Assembly: GCA_950295325.1 (NCBI GenBank)
Contig: OX485806.1
Location: 27,464,001 to 27,528,000 of the forward strand
Origin: Polytrichum commune
Lineage: Eukaryota; Streptophyta; Polytrichopsida; Polytrichales; Polytrichaceae
Length of the DNA stretch: 64,000 bases
Reading direction: 5' to 3'
The position numbers were made by a program, and so were the translations under genes. The notes below the pieces were generated by a model. The model was not told the origin of the DNA. It saw only the letters and a program-made list of their open reading frames with translations, and did no database searches. Positions 10,495 through 22,441 of the stretch are shown one piece after another (position 1 is the stretch's first letter; each line of letters opens with the position of its first letter).

Positions 10495-12177
10495 CAGTTC
10501 AACCTCGATAGTCCAACACTTGTTTATACGACACCCTCAATATTACGACATAATTTTGCGCGACCAAACATTTTCGTGTAAAACTCCCTCTTTTATACGA
10601 CACTTGATAATATGACATTTAGAATCTCCGTTTTGTCATACTAAAGAGGTGATTAATGCTACAATTCCTTTTATCTATGTTATGTACATCTAGAATACAT
10701 CCATTTTCACTTGGCAACTACTTGGGGACTTCACTTATTATTGGGAACTTAATGATAATTAGGGTTACTAGTGTAGAATGGACTTGGTTAGGGTTAGAGT
10801 GGCCGCCTTCTTATTCTTTTGTCGGATTATGAGCCTGAAGATGTTTACAACATGGATGAGACTAGATTGTATTTTAGAGCACATCCTAATAAACACATTA
10901 GCACAAGGGAAGGTGAAGGGTTGGATGTCACAGAAGGAGCGTGTAACACTTGCTCTTGTTGTTAATTCAACTGGGATTGATAAGTTGAAGTTGTTTGTGA
11001 TTTATACGTCTAAGCAACCATGATGTTTTGGAAGGCGGCAACCTCATGAGTATTTTCGGTGGCACTCAAATAAAACAGCTTGGATGAAGGGGGATATATT
11101 TGAAGCGTGGATTTTGCAACTCAACAATCAGTTCAAAGGCCAAAATCAAAAGGTGATTTTGATTTTGGATAATGCATCTTCACATGTTGTTAGCTTTGCC
11201 AAAGTTGGTAAGTCTCATGATTTTTCAACCTTGGAATTGAGCAACATGACTTTGGTATTCCTTCCTCCCAATGTTACAAGCGTAGTACAACCTTTGGATC
11301 AAGGCATAATAGCATCTTTCAAAATTCAATACAAGAAGAAACTTTTGCAGTAGGTTTTATCACAATATGATGATGCTACATTGAAGGACTTAAGGAAGAT
11401 GGTGCCCAACATTAGACATGCTATCACGTGGAGTTATGAAGTATGGAGTGAGTTGGATCCATATATAGTCAGGAATTGTTGGAGGATGGCTCGTATATTA
11501 CCTGCAACATGGAATGTTGATTTTGCCTTAGTTGATGAAAGGGAGAAGAATTTATTGCAAGAATAATCAAATGAACTTGGTGCTCTGATTGGGTCATGAT
11601 GAAATGTCAATCGAGACTTACATTCATATGGAAGGGGAAGAGATTATTGAGTTAAAATTGAGTACCAACGAGTTGGCGGATGCTGCTTTGGGAATCAACT
11701 ATGCACAAGGCTTTGATCTTAATGTTGATCTACATACAATAGATGTGGATGATGTTGCTCCACCTACAATAAAGCTTAGTCATGCTAAACGTCATGCATC
11801 ATTGTTGTCTAATTTCTTATTAGACAACTCTTTACATTTTGGTGTTAATGAAGTTATTAGTTTTCAAAAGCTAGTAGGGAATTCAGACAATATGACAATT
11901 GCTAACTTGGGTAGGCAACACCAGAGACCTTTGAACTCCTATGTCAAGAGTTCTTGATAATATTTGTATCTGTTTGGAGTTATAAGTATTTTATTTCATA
12001 AAATCTATATTCCTTAAACTTGTTGTATATATTTTTAAGCTCATAATGCTTAAATTCTAGTATTCCCTCGATAGTACGACAATTTTACGCCAATTGTCAT
12101 ATTAAAGAGAAGACGACACCTCGATAATATGACCTTTTTGTGTTTCCCAAACGTGTCATACTAAAGAGGGAGAACAA
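10495..12177 (+). mobile_element. pogo/Tigger-like DNA transposon P3 (defective, transposase-bearing)
   Basis: The left end CAGTTCAACCTCGATAGTCC follows TA at 10493-10494; CAGT..AACCTCGATA is a classic pogo/Tigger start. Subterminal units of the type TCGATAATATGAC and GTCATACTAAAGAGG occur in both ends (10600-10660 and 12060-12170). The right end is decayed: ACTAAAGAGGGAGAACAAC near 12160-12178 aligns with the inverse of the left end, but the TA is lost, so the right border is approximate. It carries a broken DDE transposase (10819-11957). Confidence 0.8.
10819..11957 (+). pseudogene. pogo/Tigger-like DDE transposase (broken)
   Basis: The protein would cut and join transposon ends through a DDE catalytic core. 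What is visible: VYNMDET with the first aspartate at 10855-10857; a frame change near 10905 into QKERVTLALVVNSTG; an in-frame TGA at 11021-11023; then ILILDNASSH with the second aspartate at 11168-11170; VFLPPNVTSVVQPLDQGI with the third at 11297-11299, 42 residues later; an in-frame TAG at 11351-11353; TLKDLRKM...CWRMARILP; a TAA at 11564-11566; a frame change near 11585; and an acidic tail with KLSHAKRHA. The N-terminal helix-turn-helix/CENP-B-type DNA-binding domain is missing. All three catalytic positions and the NMDET, LDN and LPPN..S..QPLDQG motifs are intact. Three stops and two frame changes make it a pseudogene. Pogo membership is strong; the clade is not assigned. Confidence 0.85.
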
Positions 12178-12361
12178 CACACTCAACAAGGAACACGATT
12201 AGGAGGACCTACGCATCTATCGACATCTACAAATCTCGGGTATTTGACTTGCGTCACCGGAGCATTGTCCTATATCACTAGAAAGTATGCAAATATACAC
12301 AACCCTTCCACCGATGCGGCACAGTTGCTAAGGACTCATATGTTGGTAGTGCATTCGATTA

Positions 12362-13548
12362 AGTAACCAACAAACACGCATTCCCAATAACCATAACTAA
12401 CCTAGGGAAAGTCCAGTCATGTTTTACTATGCATCATCGTCGATTTGTGAGTTCAACACATGTTGTTGTTGTTGTGAATCTAATATAGGGAAGTTGGGGA
12501 ACATGGGAAACGAACTGAGTAACACCCACAACACACCCTTACACACCGGTCCCCAACATTGGGTGTTTATTATATTGAGTCCATCCTTAAGTCACGAGCC
12601 AAGTTTCCAACACCACTACAACTCGAACCCATTGATGAGAGAGAGAGAGGCATGACTTTCCAACAAACATGCATTTCCAATACCCCTAACTAACCCAAGA
12701 AAGGTCCAATTATGTTTTACGGTGCATCATCGTCGATTTGCTAGTCCAACACATGTTGTCGTTGTAATGTGAATCTAATATAGGAAGTTGGAGAACATGG
12801 GAAACGAACCAAGTAACACCCACAACACACCCTTACACACCGGTCCCCAACATTGGGTGTTTATTATATTGAGCCCAACCTTAAGTCACAAGCCAAGTTC
12901 CCAACACCACTACAACTCGAACCCATTGATGAGAGAGAGGGAGGCATGACTTTCCAACAAACATGCATTTCCAATAACCCTAACTAACCCAAGAAAGGTC
13001 CAATTATGTTTTACGGTGCATCATCGTCGATTTGCTAGTCCAACACATGTTGTCGTTGTAATGTGAATCTAATATAGGAAGTTGGAGAACATGGGAAACG
13101 AACCAAGTAACACCCACAACACACCCTTACACACCGGTCCCCAACATTGGGTGTTTATTATATTGAGCCCAACCTTAAGTCACAAGCCAAGTTCCCAACA
13201 CCACTACAACTCGAACCCATTGATGAGAGAGAGGGAGGCATGACTTTCCAACAAACATGCATTTCCAATAACCCTAACTAACCCAAGAAAGGTCCAATTA
13301 TGTTTTACGGTGCATCATCGTCGATTTGCTAGTCCAACACATGTTGTCGTTGTGATGTGAATCTAATATAGGAAAGTTGGAGAACATGGGAAACGAACCG
13401 AGTAACACCCACAACACACCCTTACACACCGGTCCCCAACATTGGGTGTTCATTATATTGAGCCCATCCTTAATAAGTCACGAGCCAAGTTCCCAACAAC
13501 ACCGCAACTCGAGCCCATTGATGAGAGAGAGGGAGAGAGAGAGGCAGG
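12362..13548 (+). repeat. Tandem array, ~294-bp unit, four copies
   Basis: CATGGGAAACGAAC recurs at 12502, 12796, 13090 and 13385 (spacing 294, 294, 295). Units include CACCGGTCCCCAACATTGGG, ACTCGAACCCATTGATGAG and CATCATCGTCGATTTG. The middle units are almost identical over their length, the outer ones more diverged, so the centre was amplified most recently. There is no coding signal. Confidence 0.9.
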
Positions 13549-13572
13549 AATGAATGAATGAATGAATGAATG
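13523..13572 (+). repeat. (GA)n then (GAAT)n microsatellites
   Basis: GAGAGAGA-rich sequence passes into six GAAT repeats at the right edge of the 294-bp array. Confidence 0.9.
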
Positions 13573-14010
13573 CAAGCAGGTGAGATGTGGGTAAGGTTGT
13601 GGAGTACGAGCGGCTTTTACTTCTTCTTTGCCAACCACGAAGGCTGCCGAATTGTTTTTAAGTGTCGCCCACTGCCAAAGCTTCTTCTCACAACTTCTGT
13701 ACCCGAGCTTTTAATACCAAGGCCTCCCATGCAGATTTGCCGTAGACATGTAAGGGCCCCCCTTTACTACTCTATGTCCGTATAAACAAAACACCGGATG
13801 GGCTTCGATCTCATGCTTAACGTACGCATAGTTTTTGTTTCATCTTTTTTATGTGAATGAAAAAAATAAAGTCACAATTCATCCAAATGTGGTCCAATCA
13901 CGTTAGAGTTTCATTGGGTAGAGTTTCGTTATGCGTTTCTCTTGTTTATGTAACATGTTGTTTCAAGATCTTCACGCTTTTTTCAAGTAAACCAAAGCTA
14001 CACATATGTA

Positions 14011-14321
14011 CGCTAAATGTGATAGTTAGTGTTATTACCACCCTACCCTGCTACATACTAATTTTCAATTCCTTGACAATCAATGTTAGAAGATATGCTG
14101 GAAGATATGTTGGAATTCTCCTTTGATCATTGTTGTTGTTTTTTTTTTCTTTCTTCATATATTTATTAACACTAAATTCAAACATGTAACTTCCATATAT
14201 TACCATAGTTGGTATTTAGTGTTTGAATTTACATTTAATGTTACTTGCTTGCATAGGGTTATTGACATTTAGTGTATGCATTCTTATTTAGTGTATTGAA
14301 CACTAAATATCATATTTAGTG
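14011..14321 (+). mobile_element. Palindrome-ended short element, family A (copy 1)
   Basis: Right end CACTAAATAT-C-ATATTTAGTG (14301-14321); left end a decayed version (14011-14031). TA flanks both ends (14009-14010 and 14322-14323). The 311-bp body matches 58566-58900 in order: GTTATTACCACC.TACCCTG, TTCAATTCCTTGACAAT, GAATTCTC, a T-rich run, AACACTAAATTCAAACATGT, GTTATTGACAT. Non-coding. Confidence 0.75.
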
Positions 14322-14431
14322 TAGTGTTTTGACTTTGTAGAAGTAGGTCCAAGTGTTTAGGGGTTAAAACTCATTCGAAGCTTGTACCATTTCACAAGTC
14401 TACCATTTGTAGCTTGAGTAGATTTCAGTGC

Positions 14432-14433
14432 TG

Positions 14434-14464
<31 letters not shown>
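14432..14464 (+). repeat. (TAG)n microsatellite
   Basis: About ten GTA/TAG repeats. Confidence 0.95.
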
Positions 14465-15589
14465 ATCGGTTTCCATAGGAAGCAAGCACGATTGAAAAGT
14501 CTTGTCGTTCCAAGCTACTCTCACTTTTTGGTGGGGGGCTCTATCATGGGCTTTCGAGTTTGGTGTAAAAACATATGTGACTAGGCACTCTCTAAATGCT
14601 ATTTCAATATGAAACAATAGGCTTTAGTCAATAAAGGGTTGGAAGATTTTGCAACGTCGTGGTCTCTCAATTTTGTGTTGGATCCATCTCTTTGAGGTGG
14701 GCTTGATTAAAAATTTGGTATACCACGAGGCATTGTCCATTGCATGTCATGTGAGACTCCATATAGGGTTTTCATCCATTCAACCTTTCTTGGCCTTTAG
14801 GCCCTTGAGCTCTAGTATAAACTGAAGTGGGGCAAAGTCGGACTTTTCCACCATTGACAAATGTTAGATTTCAATGGTCACCGGCCCTCAAGGTCTAGTC
14901 TGAAGTGGCCATGAATTGAAGGTGAAAATATTGACACCCTACTCGACTTATATCTATCCATCTATCTACCTACCTATCTAGTTGATCGCACTTTGGATCA
15001 ATGACATTAGCATAACACTAGATTTATTATAGTGAATGGCTCTAGGAACTTCTCCACGACGTGAAAGAAGAAGATTATAAATAAATGCATTTGAGCAGAG
15101 TTGACCATGGACTTTGCAATATTGGGTCAACGACATCTCAACACATGATGAGTGTTCATCCTTGGTACGCGTTGTATGCAAAATGTGAAATGGTAAAAAA
15201 AAAAAATGCTAATCAATCAAAACAATTTAATAAATCTTATTATATACCTAGGAGAGATGATGTTCATCGTTTCTCTACCTAAGTCAATTATTTGTTTTTT
15301 TGAATATGAAGCCAACCTACTTAGGAGAAGCTTCGAGATTACGTGGAGTGGGTTCTATACATGGGAATTGGATTTGACAAACCAAACACATTTTGACATT
15401 ATCACAAGAAATGTTTAGCACTTTTTAGAGGTGGATCTTCCCAAAAGATGTAAAGGTTTTTGTTAGGGATGATTTGGGTTTGAAACCTTAAAAAGTCCCA
15501 ATTATAGCTTTTAAAAAACATATTCTAGCACTCGGCCCCTACCATGATCAAGAGAGATTTATCATACACATGTGTGTCATTAAGGTTTA
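14465..15589. other. No recognisable feature
   Basis: Unassigned sequence with a few short ORFs. The plus-strand reading at 15290-15420 (ITWSGFYTWELDL) looks codon-like but matches nothing I know. A (CTAT/CTAC)n tract lies at about 14951-14980. Confidence 0.35.
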
Positions 15590-15940
15590 GTCAAACGTAT
15601 GTCGATGGTCTATTGGTTGCTTGATGGAGAGCGCTTTATATTTGAGTTTATGTTGTTAAGATGGATGTAGATAGTTAACGGAAGGGGTGACGTGGATTTT
15701 GAGTTTGAAACCTTGAAGTTGTTGGAAATTCGCTTAGTGTTACTTGATCTTTGGCTATCGGTGAGTAATAAGAGGGGACGAACCTCCCAATCTCTTGCCG
15801 CGTTTTGGAAGTGTATTTCTCCAATTTTCTTTGAGTGGTTGGCTATGCGAGAGTTATTTGGAAGGTTGTGAGGGAATTGGAGCTTTGATGACAAAACCTT
15901 CATTTGGAGGATGTTAGGGCGTGGCCTAAGTAACCCCTAA
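15590..15940 (+). pseudogene. Decayed coding-like stretch of unknown origin
   Basis: One plus-strand frame of about 117 codons is open except for a TAG near 15668 and a TGA near 15868. It reads as plausible protein (VYWLLDGERFIFEFMLLRWM before the first stop, then SLAAFWKCISPIFFEWLAM later). The hydrophobic/aromatic pattern suggests a former retroelement or gene exon. I do not recognise a domain, and the opposite-strand ORF over 15610-15903 is probably a shadow. Weak support. Confidence 0.25.
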
Positions 15941-16877
15941 GTGTCTAAGAGGTCTAGATTGGGTTTCTCCAAGCAAAAGATAGTGTTTTTGAACCACATG
16001 CTTTCACTTTTAGTCAATCATGTCAAAAGTGACCTTATCTCAAATTCATTTGATTGAATTCAACAAATTGAATGTTGTAGAACAGTTTGTTACGTTTCCA
16101 TCTTCACAACGGATGAGTTCACGTAGATGACATGAACATCTATCATATCCAAAACCAACTCAGAAATCAACATCAACACTATGTACCACAATAACACATT
16201 TGGGGACTTCAAATGTACAACAATGGTCTCAACATTACACATCCTATAACTTCCACTTCTTTTTATATAAAAAGAAGAGAAACTAAAAGTAGACTTGGTA
16301 GTTGGCATCAACTCAATACTTGAGTTCTCGGCCCAACACTCCCAACATTTTGCAGCAACTTGTCACACCAATGTCAAGTCCCATGTGCCATGCATGCCTG
16401 TCAGCATAATCTATTCGCTTATATGTTTGTGTGTGTGTGTATACATAAAACACTTAATGCAGCTTTGGTTGCAAAAGCCCCAACATTCCCCACATGTTTG
16501 TTCACCCTTGCAAAGAGAACAATACTTAGGTTAAATCTTGTTCATTTGACAAGGGGACTCATGTCTAAAACATTTTTTTTATGAATTCCCAACACTAGGA
16601 ATGCAACACATAGAATAATGCTATGATATTTATATGATGTTAACGATTTTGGGTTTGCCTATCTTAAGTGCACCACCTTGGTAGGGTAGGAAATTATGAA
16701 AGCAAGACCTTGCAAAATCTACACAATCGTGGTTAGAAGGGAGGTGCTTGTAATTGAGTTAGTTGAAGGCTAGTTGGGCTTCTTTCCCGAGGACGATGTG
16801 TTATGCAAACTCCTAAGTCACATACTAAGAACCAATTAACAGGCATAGCCAAGAGCTACAACTACGTATGATACTTA
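15941..16877. other. No recognisable feature
   Basis: Short ORFs on both strands overlap each other around 16090-16584 and carry no known motif. A (GT)n run is at about 16425-16440. Confidence 0.4.
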
Positions 16878-17065
16878 TTAGGGCCGGTTTACACTACGGT
16901 GGAGAAGTCCACCGGTCATGAAAAAAAGGGTGTTTCTCAATTGTGATTGGTCGAAAATGCAACTCTTGACCGGTGGGTGTTTACACTAGGCGAAGAAAAC
17001 AATGGTGGTGAACTTTTCTCATGGATGATAAAATGACATGGCTGCCTACATGGCGGCACTTTTTG

Positions 17066-17137
17066 GAGTTGGGCTTCTCCGGAGGACGAGTTTCTTGAGG
17101 CCGGACAAGAAACTCCTCCTCCGGAGAAGCCCAACTC
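17066..17137. repeat. Inverted repeat (hairpin) inside H3
   Basis: GAGTTGGGCTTCTCCGGAGG... pairs with ...CTCCGGAGAAGCCCAACTC: arms of about 31 bases with one or two mismatches around a ~9-base loop. Confidence 0.85.
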
Positions 17138-17216
17138 AATAAAAATTTAATGTTTGAAAACAGATTTGGACCGTAGATTTTAGATCTGGTTTTTTTCAAA
17201 ACCTAAGGTGTTGGCA

Positions 17217-17220
<4 letters not shown>

Positions 17221-17297
<77 letters not shown>
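17221..17297 (+). repeat. (TC)n microsatellite
   Basis: About 38 uninterrupted TC repeats. It explains the RERERE-type ORF on the minus strand. Confidence 0.97.
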
Positions 17298-17299
<2 letters not shown>

Positions 17300-18149
17300 T
17301 AAGTCTTAATTTTGTATCTTTCTTGCTCAACATGGGTCCAAGCAAATGACATAAATTAAAAAAAGTAGGCTTACTCACCCGTACACGATCTTTGAACTTT
17401 TTGCATTATATGATCCAAGAAGAAATTGTGACACATATCCACTTGGCCAGTCAAATTTCCACACCACCCTCTCCTTGCTCCCAAACAAAAAATATGCCAT
17501 CATCATAATTGAAGCATTATGGTGATACATGATGGTTTTTTGTATCGCCATAGTTGAAACGATAAAATACTTCAAAACCATAAAGATCATAAGAGAGCAC
17601 AAAATCTCTCTTCTTCGATTATCCATGATTGAAGATCAAAGATAAGAAGAGAGAAATTGATGAGGATGATTAAGAGGAGAGCATGTCTTAAATAATACCA
17701 AAGAGTAGTGCTTTGTCCAATGTGTATGGGTTTTCCCCTCTTCATTCTTAAACACCCAAGGAGACATTTTTTTCCTACATGGGCCAAACTTGACAATTGG
17801 CAATTTGGCAATTTTCAATATCTTTTGAATAAAATTGAACATTATATTACACAATTCTTATGAACACAATTCTTGTTGAAATCTTTTGATACAATGTGAA
17901 TGTAGAGAATTATGGTTTTTTATCACAAAAATCTTCACCATTAGGTGAACTTCTCTTCACCGGTGGACTTCTCCGGTGGACTTCTCCTCTAGGTGATTAG
18001 ACTTCAACCGGTCAAGACTCCTTAAGAAATATTTTATTGCCTTTAATTCTTCTCCAGCACATCCACCATTTGCCTCATATAACCATGTCTTGGCCAAGCA
18101 TTCTTGACCGACCGGAGGCCTTCTCCACCGTAGTGTAAACCGGCCCTTA

Positions 18150-18442
18150 GTGACCCACCATTATTTGTCATTCCTTGTAATTTTTTTTAAGGGGGAGTAT
18201 AGACTACTTACATTGTTGCAAGTACTGTCACTTACCATGCAATTTTCATCCAACTTACAATCATCCATGACGATGTTTCATCCAAGTTTATGACAAGAGA
18301 AGGTGGGGTGGGTTTTGGCCAATGGATGAACTCATCCATCATCCATGACAATATTTGTTCATTTATTCGTAAGATTTGTCATTTGAAAAGTTGCCATAGT
18401 GACATAAAATACCCTATATGACACTAAATATCATATTTAGTG
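18150..18442 (+). mobile_element. Palindrome-ended element, family C (5'-truncated copy)
   Basis: Ends in CACTAAATAT-C-ATATTTAGTG (18422-18442) followed by TA. The body shares TTATTTGTCATTC, ATTGTTGCAAGTACTGTCAC, ATGCAATTTTCATCCAA, ATCCATGAC and GACATAAAATACCCTATATG with 57228-58153 and, inverted, with 20981-21357. Its left part was cut by H3. Confidence 0.65.
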
Positions 18443-18595
18443 TAGTTACCGATGAATTGGTTGAGTTTGGGAAATAACCAGTTGAAGTTCAAGACTTCAG
18501 GAAAATCATCTATCATTCTAGAGGAATCTATGGAATATATTTAATAGTAATAAAGAAAAACTAAAAGATCACAACCAATGCTTAGAACTTTACAC
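18443..18595 (-). repeat. Dispersed repeat G, copy 2 (partial)
   Basis: AATTGGTTGAGTTTGGGAAA followed by AACCAGTTGAAGTTCAAGAC is the inverse of the G 3' half. It abuts the family C palindrome directly. Confidence 0.6.
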
Positions 18596-19098
18596 GGATG
18601 ACATAGCCTATATAGAGTAGAGGTGCCCATAACCGATCACTTAAGAGATTTTGTGTCAGATTTGGAGAAGTATAAGGTTGTGCAAATTTTTCTCATGTAG
18701 GAAAGTAGATTTCATGAGGATTGTATTTTTTTTTTTTGGCAATTCTATTCGTTAAATTACAATTATTGTGAAATTTTGGAGCCATAAGTTGGCATGAACA
18801 CATTACTAGTGTCCAGAGTTTGCCAAAACTATTTGTTATGAGACAAATTTCTCCTCACTTTAGCACTGAAAACCGGGGACATGTGTCACAACACTATCGA
18901 TTCCATGGTGATACAATAACCAAAGTTGGAGACTTAGGGCGAAGTGGCCTACATGAAACCTAACCCTTAGAAACAGTGAAATGTGGAACCTTATTTTAAC
19001 CAACCACAAAAAGAAATGACCAAAATTAGTCCTAGCCCGATCAAAATTATGGCACCTTATAGATTTCCAAAGGAGTCTTGATCGCAAATAGGTGCTTA

Positions 19099-19656
19099 GG
19101 GGTTGTTTACACCAGGGACCATGAGGTTGTCCCAAGGCCCTGTAAAATTTGTGATTGGTTGTTAAACACGTCCGAGGACCACTTCGGTTTACACCTAGGA
19201 AAAAATGTTGAGTGACCATGGAGTTCGAGGTCCCTAAAAGACGTATTTTAAGGTCTCCACTATCCAACGGTTTTTTGTGGTGGAAGAGGCCAAAGAGGTA
19301 TCAAAATAGAAAAAAAGGCAAGGGCCCATGGCAGAGAAATATTTCTATAATAAAATCTTAATGAATTTTTTTTTGAAGAAGAGAAGATGAAGATAAGGGA
19401 AAGAAAAGAACGGTCAAACTTGAATTTCTCCAAGGCTGCCCTTTTTGGACATATATTAAAAAAAATCAGCACATTCAATTTTGTTGCATGTTCATTCCTC
19501 TTGATCCACATTCAATTTACACCTGGCGAAGGACCCAAAGGCTTTGTAAATTGATTTTTTAAGAAATCAGTCCATGAACATTGGACCATCAAATTGGACC
19601 ATGAAAAAGACCATCTTCCATGGTTCGACTTCATGCTCCATGGTGTAAACCGACCC
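19099..19656 (+). mobile_element. PIF/Harbinger-like MITE, family H4
   Basis: Left end GGGGTTGTTTACACCAGGG; right end inverse GGGTCGGTTTACACCATGG; TTA at 19096-19098 and 19657-19659. 558 bp. Second TTTACACCTAGG at 19188, 82 bp inboard of the terminal one; ATTGG at 19154-19158. Another TTTACACCTGG at about 19514 near the right end. The two minus-strand ORFs crossing this element (18860-19267 and 19260-19511) are not credible genes. Confidence 0.8.
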
Positions 19657-20059
19657 TTATACTCTAATAAGTCTAAGTAGCTCTATGATAGTACTCGCTC
19701 ATGTAATCCCCGGGCTTGGTGCCTTATAGACAATAGAATGACCGTGGCTAGTGTACATATCGACGGACTTAGTTATTATAGTTGAGTTTGGAAGTCACAG
19801 GCCTACTATGGTCTCCAGCTAGTGGGCCACTTTGAATCTCGTGAGTTTTTGAAGTACCACAGAGCCGGCCCTCTATTTCGACATCAATCAATTCTTTCCC
19901 CCTCCATTCTTGCCACATGTCAGTCTTGTATTGGTTGAGACCCTTGGCTCCCACTTGGAAATTACATTCCGGCATTAGTAAAGATGAAATAGAGATCCCT
20001 CTGTGGGTATATATCAAACGATCTTAGAGCATGTATGTCATGTGACTGAACAGTGAGTG

Positions 20060-20400
20060 AAACATTAAATATACCAATTAGTGAAGGTGATATTGAATTC
20101 CTTTCCGCTATGAACTACTGCCACCATGATAATTCTAGGAAGCATTGTTCATCTTGGCAGTATTCACACTTAGAGTACCGGCACTTGGCACTAATCACTA
20201 AAAGTATTGGCACTGGGCATTATTCGTGGACAAGCATGTGGGACACACTAATCACAAGCACACACTTGTTTTCTTGAAATCTATAGTAATTGAGCATAGA
20301 ATTTACTGTATCATGAATTTAGTGTCACTCAATAGCAGCTTCAGCCTTTGGTAACTTTGAGACTTGGTAACATTTGCGTTACAATTCCAATTTTGAATCT
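20060..20400 (+). repeat. Element F-like repeat, copy 2
   Basis: Shares CCAATTAGTGAAGGTGATA, TCTAGGAAGCATTGTTCATC, CACTAATCACAA.CACACACT, TTTCTTGAAATCTAT.GTAA and TTAGTGTCACTCAATA with 35265-35571. Ends are unclear here. Confidence 0.5.
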
Positions 20401-20980
20401 TGAAACAACCATCTCCGTGATAAACAATTGCTAATCAAATGAGACAATTCCTAGTCTAGTCCAATGACCATAATTGTTTGTGGATTGGAAGTGCCCGCAT
20501 TTGGGCCACATACGTGAAATCACGCCATACATGGTCACAACTATGTTGGTTCAACCCCAGGCTTATAATGACAACCTATTGATAGTACATGGATCATGGG
20601 TCGTTGCCACTGGTTCTTTGTTATTGTGAGGTGGAAAGCAAGAACCCAAATCTACTGAATGATATTGGGATCCTGAGATTCTATTAACTACACCACACTC
20701 GACAATGAACACAATTGGGAGGACCCATGCATTCAGGTAGAAAATGAATAAACATGCACTTCCGACAACAACAAACAAATTAGGCGAACTCTAATTTTTC
20801 AATTGAGTTTTGGTTGATGTTCCCTCGTGGGTTTGCTAATGTGACACAAATCTTAAGACGTAAATCTAATCAACATAAGATGGGAGAGCAAGAATATAGG
20901 TCCTCAACCCTAAGACATGGATACTTTAAGGAGCTTGTTTTCATGAGAGGCCATGCGACCTCCACCAAGCACTGCACCGT

Positions 20981-21357
20981 ACATTGTATTTAGTGTCATA
21001 TGGCATTTTACATCGTTGCGGTAAGTTTTTTAATGTCACTTCTTATGAATAAGTTTACAAGTACTGAAATTTGGACAAAATCCATGCAGTACAAGTATTG
21101 TAACAAAGTTTGGTATACTCTGCATCCTAACAACTCTATAATGAAATGTTGTCATGGATGAATGGAATTTGGATGAAAGACCACTTAGTAAGTGACAGTT
21201 TTTGCAACATTGCAAATCTATGATGCCCAATTCTTTTTACAAGAAATAAAAAATTATGTTGGGTTCACATTTTGTGTAAGCGACACAACACGGGCGGTTT
21301 ATAATGAGTATTGAGCAAGACAAATAGAGTTGGTGACACTAAATACAATCTTCAGTG
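20981..21357 (-). mobile_element. Palindrome-ended element, family C (inverted copy)
   Basis: Reading the minus strand, it begins TA then a decayed palindrome (CACTGAAGATTGTATTTAGTG, inverse of 21337-21357) and follows the 57.2-kb copy in order: TTGCTCAATAC, AAACCG, AACCCAACAT, GCAATGTTGCAAAAACTGTC, CATCCAAATTCCATTC. The far end at 20981-20994 retains half a palindrome. Confidence 0.6.
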
Positions 21358-21599
21358 TACTAGGAAGTGGGGTCCATGCACTACCGTAGAGGTCTCTCTA
21401 TTTCGACACAAAACAATTCTTTTCCCCCCAAAATCTACCATGTGTCATGCTCAGGGTTGCTAAGACCCACTTGTTTCCCACATGGAAACTACATTATGGC
21501 ACAAATAACGATGAAACAAAGAGCCCTCGATGATATATGCATGAGTTCAAGCAAATATTAGGAAGCTTTGGCCCATTCGAATCTTCTCTCATTTTAGGA

Positions 21600-22090
21600 C
21601 CAATTGATCCTTAACTTCCTAGAGCACATTGTGGTTTCGTTAGATTATCTAAAAAGTAATCTTTCTCACCCTCGATTTTTATTATACATAAAAGAAAAGT
21701 TGTATCTTATGATCTTAAGATCATACTAATACAGTAAGACTAGTCAATTATTTTTATAACTTTTTTATTATCACTTTTCAAGAAATGGTCAAACGTATAT
21801 GCAATAAAATCATATAGTCCAAACTTGCAAGATTATATCAAGAATAGATATTCACTTTGAGGTAAGAAAAGGAGTCCATAAAATGCTAAGAATTTCCCAT
21901 ATATAGTTGTACACACATCAACAAGGGAAGAAGTTAGTTCAACCCCGACTTCAAAAACCTCTTATGAACAACCATCGTCTCATATTGCAACGGGGTCATC
22001 GCCATCTACAAGTAAATTTCACAAGGAACACAATGCTACCTATTGTGATCTTCCTAGCACTTTCCGTTTGGATGAATTTTCAAGTCAAGA
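21600..22090 (+). repeat. Dispersed repeat D, copy 2
   Basis: Contains TTCGTTAGATTATCTAAAAA, AGTTGTATCTTATGATC, CACTTTGAGGTAAG, CATCAACAAGGGAAGAAGTT, AACAACCATCG and TTGTGATCTTCCTAGCAC in the order seen in the other D copies. Includes the first part of an unremarkable 139-codon ORF (21907-22326). Confidence 0.65.
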
Positions 22091-22441
22091 GCGAGTCGTT
22101 CATTTATTCATTCATTCATTCAACCATAAGCCCCGACGATGATGGTCACTTAGGAAGTTCAAGGTTTAGAGGTACTTGGGGTGGGTGGCATCACAAGGTT
22201 ATTGATAGTAGACTCATGGGAGTGTGCCTTAACATGTGGATGCTAGACCAAATTTGGCCCTTGTTAATTGGCATCTTGCAACCTCCGCATCCACAATGGA
22301 AGGCATCATTTGAGGAGTGCAAGTGACGACTCTTCATCACCAGCCCTTCATTTTCTCTTGTCAATCACCCGCGGAATCGGTGCCACAATGGTTGCGATGA
22401 TTCCAATTTCACTGCCGATTTGGGTGCCAAAGAAGTGCTAA

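Larger units (their letters stand above)
16881..18146 (+). mobile_element. PIF/Harbinger-like MITE, family H3 (1.27 kb)
   Basis: Inverted ends start GGGCCGGTTTACACTACGG and extend through GGAGAAG; TTA flanks at 16878-16880 and 18147-18149. The second TTTACACTAGG is at 16980, 92 bp inboard of the terminal copy, with ATTGG at 16946-16950 between. A strong inner inverted repeat lies at 17066-17137. A long (CT)n tract (17221-17297) enlarges it. No transposase frame seen. It interrupts a family C element, whose remainder starts at 18150. Confidence 0.85.

Noticed and set aside
12362-13548. Telomere-like CCCTAACTAACCC within the 294-bp units
   Set aside because: Occurs once per unit only; there is no run of telomere repeats.
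17196-17378. Arg-Glu repeat protein on the minus strand
   Set aside because: Direct translation of the (TC)n tract.
18860-19267. 135-codon minus-strand ORF
   Set aside because: It crosses the border of MITE H4, so it is not one ancestral coding unit, and has no recognisable domain.
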